Shown here in pieces: positions 23,862-30,742 of a DNA stretch of 44,402 nt (positions are counted from its first letter, which is position 1; each line of letters begins with the position of its first letter). Origin of the DNA: a virus; IMG/VR virus record IMGVR_UViG_3300003691_000017, positions 1-44,402 of that record; one strand, given 5' to 3'. Below the pieces are notes generated by a model. The model had not been told where the DNA came from. It ran no database searches and worked only from the letters and a program-made list of their open reading frames with translations. A program made the position numbers and the translations under genes.

Positions 23862-24684
23862 AGGTCAGGTTGAGTTCACCTTTACCCATTAGCGCCGCCG
23901 CTTCAGCAGCTTGCGCCGGTTGAAGTTTTTCAAAATCAGCACGGGCCATTGTGCGACCTTGACCACGTCCGCCGCCTTTGCCGCCCGCGCCCGAACCTGT
24001 GCCGTCATCGGCTTTCAAAATTGCATCTTTATGTGCATAACCATCAACAATAATTTCAAGCGCTTCATCGAGATTAGCAACTTCGCCCATCCGCGTTTTT
24101 GAATAAACTTTATTACCATCTGCACCGTATGGAATGATTTTACCATCTTCAACTTTGAAGTTTTGCCCAAATTGTGCACGAAACATTTCAGCAGGAACGC
24201 CAATTTTATCATTGACGAAATCGGACGTTGAAAACGCATTATCCAACATCATTTTGTCAATCGTTGAACCTTGTGAAGCAATGGTTGCATCTTTTTCACC
24301 AAGTTGAACAGTGAAGCCTTTGCTGATTTCATCTTTCACTTTGTCGATTTCACCGGCATCAACCAAAGTTTTTGCGTCAATTTTTGAAATAAGATCAGCA
24401 TCTTTTTTTGCTTTTTCAGGATCAATACCATCGAATTTTTTCAATGACGCTTCAGCAGCTTCAGCGCGTTCACGGTGACTTTTTGCCTCACCGTTCAAAC
24501 GTCCAATTGTACCGCTATCAACGCTTTGTTCTGAACCATCATCTTTAACCCAAATAGGATTGCCGTTCGACAATTCAAGATTACCGTCTTTATCAGTTTT
24601 CCAACCGGCTTTGCCGCTGTCAAATGCAACAATGTGTGCTGCACCAACGGTAAGAATTACGGTTGTTAATTTCAAGTTTTTCAT
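23860..24684 (-). CDS. Capsid scaffold protein
   Basis: This 274-residue protein is hydrophilic and helical, with IGRLNGEAKSHRERAEAAEA near 64-83, VDAGEIDKVKDEISKGF, and a Gly-rich linker (SGAGGKGGGRGQG) before a C-terminal FEKLQPAQAAEAAALMGKGE segment. Scaffolds of P22-coat phages show this pattern, and the gene lies between portal and coat. Residues 1-21 (MKNLKLTTVILTVGAAHIVAF) are basic then hydrophobic, a weaker version of the signal-like N-termini of the coat and tail tube proteins. ATG 24684 follows a GAAAG ribosome site of modest strength. The leader holds paired GGAU-loop hairpins. Confidence 0.85.
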   Translation of the reverse strand: MKNLKLTTVILTVGAAHIVAFDSGKAGWKTDKDGNLELSNGNPIWVKDDGSEQSVDSGTIGRLNGEAKSHRERAEAAEASLKKFDGIDPEKAKKDADLISKIDAKTLVDAGEIDKVKDEISKGFTVQLGEKDATIASQGSTIDKMMLDNAFSTSDFVNDKIGVPAEMFRAQFGQNFKVEDGKIIPYGADGNKVYSKTRMGEVANLDEALEIIVDGYAHKDAILKADDGTGSGAGGKGGGRGQGRTMARADFEKLQPAQAAEAAALMGKGELNLT

Positions 24685-24698
24685 TTTAATTTCTTTCT

Positions 24699-24731
24699 GA
24701 TCATCCGATCAATTGCACCGCAATCATCCGA
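24699..24731 (-). promoter_or_regulatory. Paired GGAU-loop hairpins in the scaffold leader
   Basis: On the minus strand, TCGGATGATTGC, 11 bases, then TCGGATGATC. The halves fold as AATC-GGAT-GATT and TGATC-GGAT-GATCA. The element ends 14 nt before ATG 24684 and so may occlude the ribosome site. Spacing is identical to the element before the coat gene, and stem positions differ by paired changes. Confidence 0.65.
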
Positions 24732-24757
24732 TTAACGGCAATACTAGGGTTTAGGGT

Positions 24758-26254
24758 TTATTCGTCATCATCTTCAAGGTCATCACCTGGTATTTCTTGT
24801 AGTAGTCGCGCGGTTTCTTTCTCATGACTAAATTCAGGTGACAATACACCGCGCCGCTTTGTTTCTTCATGTAATGTTTCCTGCGATAGATCACCATTTT
24901 CACGCAATGAACGCAAGTGTTCAAGACCATCTTCGCCATTTAAGAAACTGTCGAATTCAGTATAGACATTAACTTGCGGCTTCCAATCCTTAATACCCAA
25001 CCACATGTTTGTGATTATAAAAGCATTTTCAAGTGCATCTTTCAACATCAGCGCCCAAGCTTCAACCGCTGATTTCGCCTTGCCAGCCGCAACGGCGGTT
25101 GTAATTACAGTGAGGTTGCCGGATTGCGCGGTTAACGGCAAACGCCCTAATTCGCGCAAATCCTTTTTGATTTCTTTTACATCTTCAGCAAGAAATTTCA
25201 ATGATGTTGCAGAAGGTTCAATAAAAGACCAACTCCCCGATTTACCAGAACCATCAGTAGGTGCGTAAAGAACCTTCATAGGCCCAATCGCAAGCGGAAT
25301 TGGTTTACCTTGTTCATCTTTATCAGGTTTCACACCATTACCGGCAAGCATTGGATAAGCTGCCATAATTTTAGCAAATTTCAACGCGCTTTCTTGCTGG
25401 TATAACTCAATTTGCAAATCAGCAGCATCTTGCATTGCTGGAAAATATTTAAAGGTTGCACCATCACGCCGCCCTGTTGCGAACGGAACAAGCGGGATAA
25501 CACCAATTGAAATCACACCTTCATCAATAACAACCCATTCATTGATGCTTGCGTTATCGCCCGTTTTCTTTTCGTATAAATTCCAAGTAACGTTACCAGC
25601 TTCATCACGAATAAATTCGCGAATGTTATCTGGTGTACCAGGTTCTAAAATACGAACTAATGTTAGAACTTCTTTACCGCCAATAATATCAGATTTAGCA
25701 ACAAGAACATTGCGCCCTAAAACATGTGACCAATAAGGACGTATACCAGCATCTTTTTGATCTTGTTGGGTTTTAATCTTTTCACGGTCAACATTCGGAT
25801 AGTCAACGAAAATCCAATCAATAGCAGAGTTCAGACCATTAAAAAACGTACTTGCTGCAAACATAGTTAAATTATTACCGCGCCCGTCAATGTTTTCAAC
25901 AATGTCAGTTATTTTTTCAGGGGTTGGCGTATCGTCCTCACCGGCGACAATTGAAACTTCCTCTTCAAACGGCTTTGAAGAAAGACTTTCAATTATATCA
26001 CGATAAATGTTTGTAAACTTTGATTGTTGAAGGCGGAATTCATAATCGTCTTTAGCTTCATTATTGAATTTCGGAAGGTACTTTTCTTTTGCCGCTTTTA
26101 TTGTTTTTTTACCACCAACAATATCATCTGTTTGATCCCAATAATCAAGCATTGCAGCACTGTCAGGCGAACGCTTTGAAACATCTGTAACAACGTTTTC
26201 AAAAGCAATAATTTTTTTAACCGGTCTAAGAACCGTATTTACCGCTAATCGCAT
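24758..26254 (-). CDS. Portal protein
   Basis: This 498-residue protein forms the dodecameric DNA gate. It follows terminase large subunit and precedes scaffold and coat. Segments such as EKYLPKFNNEAKDDYEFRLQ, QQSKFTNIYRDIIESLSSKP, MAAYPMLAGNGV and AAGKAKSAVEAWALMLKDAL fit the portal family often called DUF4055. I start it at ATG 26254 (MRLAVNTVL) because GAGGAAA lies 12 nt upstream. The 24-residue longer frame lacks a ribosome site. It overlaps the terminase end by 29 nt. The C-terminus is acidic (DDLEDDDE). Confidence 0.85.
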   Translation of the reverse strand: MRLAVNTVLRPVKKIIAFENVVTDVSKRSPDSAAMLDYWDQTDDIVGGKKTIKAAKEKYLPKFNNEAKDDYEFRLQQSKFTNIYRDIIESLSSKPFEEEVSIVAGEDDTPTPEKITDIVENIDGRGNNLTMFAASTFFNGLNSAIDWIFVDYPNVDREKIKTQQDQKDAGIRPYWSHVLGRNVLVAKSDIIGGKEVLTLVRILEPGTPDNIREFIRDEAGNVTWNLYEKKTGDNASINEWVVIDEGVISIGVIPLVPFATGRRDGATFKYFPAMQDAADLQIELYQQESALKFAKIMAAYPMLAGNGVKPDKDEQGKPIPLAIGPMKVLYAPTDGSGKSGSWSFIEPSATSLKFLAEDVKEIKKDLRELGRLPLTAQSGNLTVITTAVAAGKAKSAVEAWALMLKDALENAFIITNMWLGIKDWKPQVNVYTEFDSFLNGEDGLEHLRSLRENGDLSQETLHEETKRRGVLSPEFSHEKETARLLQEIPGDDLEDDDE

Positions 26255-28001
26255 GGCCTTTATTTTCCTCAATTGGAAAGTACATTTGAATTCCGCAATC
26301 CGCCAAGTTTGGCGATTTTGTACCATCCGGTTTTTTGTTCACCATAGTTCGTAAAGACTTACTCGGCCCCATTGTTGGTTGCGCCAACTCTTTCATTAGT
26401 TGGTGCAATAATTTCATTGAACTGTCAAGGCTTATGAGTTCTTCAACAGGGTAAAATATACCTTCAGTGATGTTTTTGAAAGTCTTATAAAATCTTGATC
26501 TAATGGAAAGCCATGCTTGCGCTTTCATGTTTTCAAAATAATCTTTGTTTAAAATGCTATCTTCATCATCAGGTATTATATGATCAAACGGGTCAACAAC
26601 AGCAGCGCCCGCATTCCAGGGAACAAGTTTAACAATTTTAGGATCAACAAGCTTTTCATCAACTAATCGGTTAAACTCAGCTTTAACCCCTGCACCAACA
26701 CCGATCACGTCATATTGAATTTTAATTGGCGTTTTACCACGTACAGAAGCAAGCATTTTACGCGTTGTAACACCTGTATCACGTTCGCCCCATTCTTCAA
26801 CATCACGCCAAATAATCCATTGTCGCAAACTAGCGGCGTTGCGGTCAATACCACCATCGGCAACGTCAAGCCCAGCGCCCCAAATATTCGGAATGTCTTT
26901 TTCTTCAAAACCTATCCGAATATTACCGGCATCATCTTTCCATTTGATTTTCTTATGTGCATCAACAGCTTTTTCAATCCATTCATAGGGGATGATTGTA
27001 TTCTGAACAGCAGCACTATAATTTCGATCAACCTCTTGTGCAAAAACGTGAAGCAAACCTTCGCGCTCATGTTTTGCTTTTTTAATGTCGTACCATTGTT
27101 GTGTTTTTTCAGGATGATCACGCCAATCAATCACAAAAACTTGAACATAACCTGGTTCAAGTTTTTTATCTGGTTGCCAATTAACACCAGCTTCACGCCG
27201 CCGATGAAAAACATTACCCAAACCGTTAACAGATGAAATATCAATCTGTACTTCAGTATTGTTACCTAAAGCCGCTTCAATGAGTTCTGGGCGTTCATAA
27301 TGCGCACTTTCATCTTTGAAATAAATTGAGGTACGCCCACCACGTCCAATATTATCACCAGCTTCACCCATGATAATTGAACCATTATCAGGGTTAATAA
27401 GCTTCATATAAGTTGCATGTTTGCGCTTGTCGAAACCTTCAGGTTTGAAAACATCAGGCAATCTATCAATCAACAAACGCATCTTTTCGAAAATACTATC
27501 AGGGTTACCAAGTTTATCAACTAAATCGGATTTACGTGAACCCCAACCACCGGCAAAATCATTTATGAATACCCAAGCCCAAACACTAAAGCCACAACTG
27601 CACCAGGTCGCACCGGCATCGCGGCATTTTTCGGCAAGACCACTTTCACCAGTTTGATATAGTTGGTATATGAATTGTATGAACTCGCGTTGTTTCGGAA
27701 AAAATACAAACGGCATCCATTTGTTATTTTTCTTACGTGGGTCATAAGTATCCATCCAATGCATTATAAATTCATCAGGGCGGGTTGAATAATAAGCTTT
27801 TGCCGATTTTAAAAGATCAGGATCAGCCCGCAATTTTTCAAGCTGTTCAATGCGCCAAGCATAAATAGCGCGGTAATTTGGTGGCCAATGTTCAGCATCG
27901 GTTGTTGCGGGTTTAACCGCCTGAAGAATATCAGGTTGTTCACCAATATTTTTAAACCAATCAAACAAAGACGCATTATTTGTAAAATAACTATTGACCA
28001 T
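26226..28001 (-). CDS. Terminase large subunit
   Basis: This 591-residue motor packages DNA. The ATPase domain carries KCRDAGATWCSCGFSVW as the Walker A-like loop (about 125-140) and SIYFKDESAHYERPE as Walker B with the catalytic Glu (about 225-235). The nuclease domain has AGLDVADGGIDRN (about 376) and QYDVIGVGAGVK. I chose ATG 28001 (MVNSYFTNNASLF) with GGTGAG 5 nt upstream. The frame reaches further but those Met lack ribosome sites. The ATG lies within the -35 region of a plus-strand promoter at 27994. The start of the portal gene is inside its end. Confidence 0.93.
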   Translation of the reverse strand: MVNSYFTNNASLFDWFKNIGEQPDILQAVKPATTDAEHWPPNYRAIYAWRIEQLEKLRADPDLLKSAKAYYSTRPDEFIMHWMDTYDPRKKNNKWMPFVFFPKQREFIQFIYQLYQTGESGLAEKCRDAGATWCSCGFSVWAWVFINDFAGGWGSRKSDLVDKLGNPDSIFEKMRLLIDRLPDVFKPEGFDKRKHATYMKLINPDNGSIIMGEAGDNIGRGGRTSIYFKDESAHYERPELIEAALGNNTEVQIDISSVNGLGNVFHRRREAGVNWQPDKKLEPGYVQVFVIDWRDHPEKTQQWYDIKKAKHEREGLLHVFAQEVDRNYSAAVQNTIIPYEWIEKAVDAHKKIKWKDDAGNIRIGFEEKDIPNIWGAGLDVADGGIDRNAASLRQWIIWRDVEEWGERDTGVTTRKMLASVRGKTPIKIQYDVIGVGAGVKAEFNRLVDEKLVDPKIVKLVPWNAGAAVVDPFDHIIPDDEDSILNKDYFENMKAQAWLSIRSRFYKTFKNITEGIFYPVEELISLDSSMKLLHQLMKELAQPTMGPSKSLRTMVNKKPDGTKSPNLADCGIQMYFPIEENKGHAISGKYGS

Positions 28002-28022
28002 AACACTCACCATCGCTATATT
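27994..28022 (+). promoter_or_regulatory. Promoter overlapping the terminase large subunit start codon
   Basis: TTGACC (27994-27999), a 17-bp spacer and TATATT (28017-28022) for the gene at 28057. The CAT at 27999-28001 is the complement of the terL ATG. The spacer differs from the conserved ATCGCGAT type. Confidence 0.7.
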
Positions 28023-28056
28023 GATTGTATTGAAGCACAATAGGAAAGGTTGCAAA

Positions 28057-28353
28057 ATGTTTAATACTGAACCAATGAAGTTTATAGGCGTTGATGAAGA
28101 TGGTTTTGCAACTTACATTGAAACCACAAAGGAACCTGAAAATATGAAATTTCAAACACTGGATGAAATGAGTCACGCCGAGAAACAAGCTGTACGAAAT
28201 GGCATTATTGCAGCAATTGACGGTAAAACAGCAAGCGATTGTCCGTTTAGTTGTCTCAATGAACAATTGCAAAATGCTTGGCTTCAAGGTCATGTAACAT
28301 ACACTGATGAACCGTTGACAGGTAAAATCATTCTCAATTCGCTCGGCGGATAA
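28057..28353 (+). CDS. Rmf/CrpP-like small protein (tentative)
   Basis: This 98-residue protein starts at ATG 28057 with AGGAAAGG upstream. Residues about 48-80 (RNGIIAAIDGKTASDCPF, then LQNAWLQGH) follow the pattern of the ribosome modulation factor / CrpP-like group: a G-A-rich helix, a CP motif and W-x2-G. In bacteria Rmf dimerises ribosomes in stationary phase. Here a phage protein touching ribosomes or nucleic acid is only a possibility. A second in-frame start at 28144 (MKFQTLDEM) has its own AAGGAA site, identical to that of the next gene, so two forms of 98 and 69 residues may be made. Confidence 0.6.
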   Translation: MFNTEPMKFIGVDEDGFATYIETTKEPENMKFQTLDEMSHAEKQAVRNGIIAAIDGKTASDCPFSCLNEQLQNAWLQGHVTYTDEPLTGKIILNSLGG

Positions 28354-28383
28354 ACTCAAACCACAAAGGAACCTGAAAATATG
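28121..28383 (+). repeat. 26-bp direct repeat carrying a ribosome site and start codon
   Basis: The same 26 bases (beginning AAACCACAAAGGAACC and ending with ATG) occur at 28121-28146, inside the Rmf-like gene, and at 28358-28383, as the leader and start of the next gene. In the first place they are read as TTKEPENM. One copy seems to have come from the other by local duplication. Confidence 0.95.
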
Positions 28384-28641
28384 GCAAATACTGAAAATGA
28401 TGTAATTCACCGCGAAATTCTGAAACGCGCAACGGAAACGTTTGATCCACAAGCGACCACTTGGCGCGAATGTTGGAACATTGCAGTTAACGTTATTTAT
28501 TGGAAACTTCTTGACAATATGCAAAACAAAAGCGCCGAACATGCTTTGAAATTTATCGACAAAGAACCGCCCGCGTTCATTCCACCAACACGCTTGACAG
28601 ATGACAACGCTGAACCTGATGATCAAATTCTCAACCATTGA
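28381..28641 (+). CDS. Hypothetical protein
   Basis: This 86-residue, acidic, helical protein (MANTENDVIHREILKRATE..., WRECWNIAVNVIYWKLLDN) ends DDQILNH. AAGGAACC precedes ATG 28381, part of the 26-bp repeat. It probably shares the mRNA of the Rmf-like gene. Its last 11 nt overlap the end of the terminase small subunit on the other strand. No family recognised. Confidence 0.75.
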   Translation: MANTENDVIHREILKRATETFDPQATTWRECWNIAVNVIYWKLLDNMQNKSAEHALKFIDKEPPAFIPPTRLTDDNAEPDDQILNH

Positions 28642-29236
28642 TCATCATAGCGTAACGGTTAGCGGCTTGATCAGTTGTAACATCTGCATCAAGTCGCTTT
28701 GTCGTTGCTTCTTTCAATTTTTCATTTCGATTATGCTCACCATCAAGCAAACCCTGATATTTCATCAGCATTTCTAAAGCTTTCAACTTGTCATGTTGTT
28801 GAAATTCAAATTTATTCTTACCTGGTGTTTGTTCAAGTTTGATGGTTTTGATTGCTGACATTTGTTCAGGTGTACAACCATCAAGACTGAACACCGGCAA
28901 TCCATCAACGCCGATTTTCATATAATTATTAATGTTAGAATATGCAATTGATGTTAATTCTTTAAGCGTTTTACCAATACTAACAACAGCATCTTCACAA
29001 ATTTCACGAACTCTATCAGATATGGCGATGCGGACAATCGAGATTTCTAGCATTGCCACCGAACGTTGATCAAGTTCGTAGGGAAACGGTTGCTGAAGAA
29101 CCAGATAAAGCTTTTCACCAGTTCTATCTGCTACACCCTCCAGGTCATGAACATAACCATCAACAAACGCGCGTTGCGGCGGCGTTAGCTGTTTATAAGC
29201 ATTGGTAAATTCAAAATTTGGTACAATCTGGTTCAT
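28631..29236 (-). CDS. Terminase small subunit
   Basis: This 201-residue protein recognises phage DNA for packaging. The N-terminal part has LTPPQRAFVDGYVHDLEGVA, then SVAMLEISIVRIAISDRVREI as the DNA-binding helical region, followed by LTSIAYSNINNYMKIG and SLDGCTPEQMSAIKTIKL, and FQQHDKLKALEMLMKYQGL, all usual for this family. I start it at ATG 29236 (MNQIVPNFEF). The longer TTG start at 29272 falls inside the promoter. No Shine-Dalgarno sequence is seen before ATG 29236, so a leaderless mRNA is possible. Two plus-strand genes separate it from the large subunit. Confidence 0.88.
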   Translation of the reverse strand: MNQIVPNFEFTNAYKQLTPPQRAFVDGYVHDLEGVADRTGEKLYLVLQQPFPYELDQRSVAMLEISIVRIAISDRVREICEDAVVSIGKTLKELTSIAYSNINNYMKIGVDGLPVFSLDGCTPEQMSAIKTIKLEQTPGKNKFEFQQHDKLKALEMLMKYQGLLDGEHNRNEKLKEATTKRLDADVTTDQAANRYAMMING

Positions 29237-29243
29237 ATGGTTT

Positions 29244-29272
29244 ATATAATACAAAATGATAAAAATGGTCAA
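29244..29272 (-). promoter_or_regulatory. Promoter of the terminase small subunit
   Basis: On the minus strand TTGACC (29272-29267), a 17-bp spacer and TTATAT (29249-29244). With an 18-bp spacer the -10 is TATATA. The expected start of transcription is at or next to ATG 29236, which would give a leaderless message. It is back to back with the plus-strand promoter at 29289. Confidence 0.65.
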
Positions 29273-29288
29273 TATTTAAAATTATCCC

Positions 29289-29317
29289 TTGACCATCGCG
29301 ATTATCAACGCTAAATT
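29289..29317 (+). promoter_or_regulatory. Early-type promoter cassette (copy 2)
   Basis: TTGACC (29289-29294), spacer ATCGCGATTATCAACGC and TAAATT (29312-29317), followed by the shared leader AACGAAACACAATAAGGAAC and ATG 29350. Confidence 0.8.
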
Positions 29318-29349
29318 GATTGTAACGAAACACAATAAGGAACGAAACA

Positions 29350-29586
29350 ATGAAACCGATATTCACCAACAGCAAGAAAGAAGCAAAAAAACTTTTGAAA
29401 ATTAAAGGTTCAAAAGTTGTGGTTGAAATTAACTTTGCAGGTTGTTTTGTTTTCGCTGAAAAATCTGACTTCATCAAAGAAATTATTAATAAATCAGAAA
29501 GCGAAATATTCACCGATTATGACGGTGAAGAACGTGAAATTGAATTTTCCGAAAATGTCATGTATGTTCGAATTGGAACGCATTAA
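29350..29586 (+). CDS. Hypothetical protein
   Basis: This 78-residue protein has a Lys-rich helix (SKKEAKKLLKIKGSK), a central strand VVVEINFAGCFVF and an acidic C-terminus (DYDGEEREIEFSENV). AAGGAAC lies 10 nt before ATG 29350, within the promoter-leader cassette. It is the first gene of the main early block. I do not recognise a family. Confidence 0.75.
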   Translation: MKPIFTNSKKEAKKLLKIKGSKVVVEINFAGCFVFAEKSDFIKEIINKSESEIFTDYDGEEREIEFSENVMYVRIGTH

Positions 29587-29593
29587 TACTTAC

Positions 29594-29645
29594 AGTAATC
29601 AACGCTATAACCACTATAACGAAACGCAACAATGAAAGAAAAGAA
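29594..29645 (+). promoter_or_regulatory. Truncated promoter-leader cassette
   Basis: The part TAATCAACGCTATAACC (29596-29612), with TATAAC at 29606-29611, and the leader AACGAAACGCAACAATG are kept, but the TTGACC and the ATCGCGAT half are lost. The 17-bp upstream position is TTAATA. It may be a weak promoter or only a translation leader for the gene at 29646. Confidence 0.6.
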
Positions 29646-29918
29646 ATGTTAATAACAGCGTTCTATATTTCAACCATTACCGGCAAATCGCGTTATCTGT
29701 TAGCCGGTCCATACCGGACGAGACAGGAAGCGATACGCCGATTGCCTGAATTCGCTGGTGTTGATCTTTCTGAAATACCAGCGGAATTCATAGAGCCGTT
29801 AAATTATAATTATCCATCGCGGTTTGATACTGTTCAGGAAAAAGCAAGTCGCGCTGAACTTCCTGTTTCCTGGCTTGGTTCGAGCATTGAAAATATAGAT
29901 GTAAAAAACCTGTTTTAG
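29646..29918 (+). CDS. Hypothetical protein
   Basis: This 90-residue protein (MLITAFYISTITGKSRYLLA, then GPYRTRQEAIRRLPEFAGV) is predicted to be mainly beta then helical, with WLGSSIENIDV near the end. GAAAGAAAAG precedes ATG 29646. No family is recognised. It lies downstream of a truncated cassette, so it may be read from the promoter at 29289. Confidence 0.75.
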   Translation: MLITAFYISTITGKSRYLLAGPYRTRQEAIRRLPEFAGVDLSEIPAEFIEPLNYNYPSRFDTVQEKASRAELPVSWLGSSIENIDVKNLF

Positions 29919-29921
29919 TGC

Positions 29922-29950
29922 TTGACCATCGTGATTACCAACGCTATAGC
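29922..29950 (+). promoter_or_regulatory. Early-type promoter cassette (copy 3)
   Basis: TTGACC (29922-29927), spacer ATCGTGATTACCAACGC and TATAGC (29945-29950), with the shared leader before ATG 29983. Confidence 0.8.
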
Positions 29951-29982
29951 CATTGCAACGAAACGCAACAAGGAACGAAACA

Positions 29983-30345
29983 ATGAAACGCAATTGGAAA
30001 TTCTTAGGTACTGGATGGGATAGAACAACATATCTAATAGACGAACGAATAGTATTGAAATTTCCAAAAAATGCAATCGGTGAAGAATGCAACATATTTG
30101 AAGCATTGAATTGGTTCAATTCTGAAAATCAATGCATTCAAACAAAATTGATAAAAATAAACGGGTTTCAATGTGCTGTCCAACCGTATCTTAAACCTGT
30201 TGACAATAATGATAAACCAGATTGGGCAGGGTACTATGATGGTCAACAGGGCGGATTAGATAAAGGCGGAAAATTCAAAATTTATGATTTTCCGCCTAAT
30301 TGGATGGGCAATGCTATAAGAGCATATGGATCATATATGGATTAA
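29983..30345 (+). CDS. Small protein with protein-kinase-like N-lobe features
   Basis: This 120-residue protein starts at ATG 29983, with AAGGAAC upstream in the cassette. GTGWDRTTYLIDERIVLKFP near residues 8-27 has the look of a glycine-rich loop and a VLK (ATP-lysine) strand, then EECNIFEALNWF could supply the C-helix Glu. The C-terminal KFKIYDFP could be a DFG-like segment. There is no HRD loop. It resembles the gene at 35922 in layout. A degenerate mini-kinase or anti-kinase is possible but not shown. Confidence 0.6.
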   Translation: MKRNWKFLGTGWDRTTYLIDERIVLKFPKNAIGEECNIFEALNWFNSENQCIQTKLIKINGFQCAVQPYLKPVDNNDKPDWAGYYDGQQGGLDKGGKFKIYDFPPNWMGNAIRAYGSYMD

Positions 30346-30391
30346 TCAACGCTATAACCATTACAACGAAACAAACTGAAGGAACGAAACA
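30344..30391 (+). promoter_or_regulatory. Truncated promoter-leader cassette
   Basis: ATCAACGCTATAACC with TATAAC at 30353-30358 and the leader ending GGAACGAAACA before ATG 30392 are kept. The -35 position falls in the preceding gene and lacks TTGACC. It may act as a leader only. Confidence 0.6.
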
Positions 30392-30742
30392 ATGAACAAT
30401 ATTCACGAACACATGAGCGAGAAAATGCAGCTTGCCGGAATTTATGCACAAGATGGTGCGTTTCTTACCGCCGCTGACCGTTTGCGGTCACTTGCAAATG
30501 ATCTTGAAAAACATCATGTTGATTGCGAAACGCACCCCAGCGGTGCGCCGGTCAATCATGACAAAGTTGCAAAAGCCATTTCATATTGCTTGCACGGTAC
30601 GATGGATGATCTTGAAAATATTTTGAATGATCAAACTTACGAAAGCAGTACGATTAAGAACGGTGCTTTCGTATTAACCGGTGAAAATGGTGTTAGTCTA
30701 AAAATTGTGGTGCAGCAATTGACCGCACCGAACCACTTTTAA
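30392..30742 (+). CDS. Hypothetical protein
   Basis: This 116-residue protein is helical in its first half (EKMQLAGIYAQDGAFLTAAD, LRSLANDLEKH) and has a beta C-terminus (GAFVLTGENGVSLKIVVQQL). GGAACG precedes ATG 30392. Its stop TAA overlaps the stop of the minus-strand thyX-like gene at TTAA 30739-30742. No family recognised. Confidence 0.75.
   Translation: MNNIHEHMSEKMQLAGIYAQDGAFLTAADRLRSLANDLEKHHVDCETHPSGAPVNHDKVAKAISYCLHGTMDDLENILNDQTYESSTIKNGAFVLTGENGVSLKIVVQQLTAPNHF

Noticed and set aside
24758-26326. Longer portal start at 26326
   Set aside because: No ribosome site, deep overlap with terminase, while ATG 26254 has GAGGAAA upstream.
27991-28638. 215-codon minus-strand frame antisense to the small plus-strand genes between the terminase genes
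   Set aside because: No ribosome site or family match, and Cys/Phe/Ile-rich composition. The plus-strand genes have promoter and ribosome sites.
29237-29272. TTG start at 29272 for the terminase small subunit
   Set aside because: The added residues are hydrophobic and encoded by the -35 to -10 region of the promoter.
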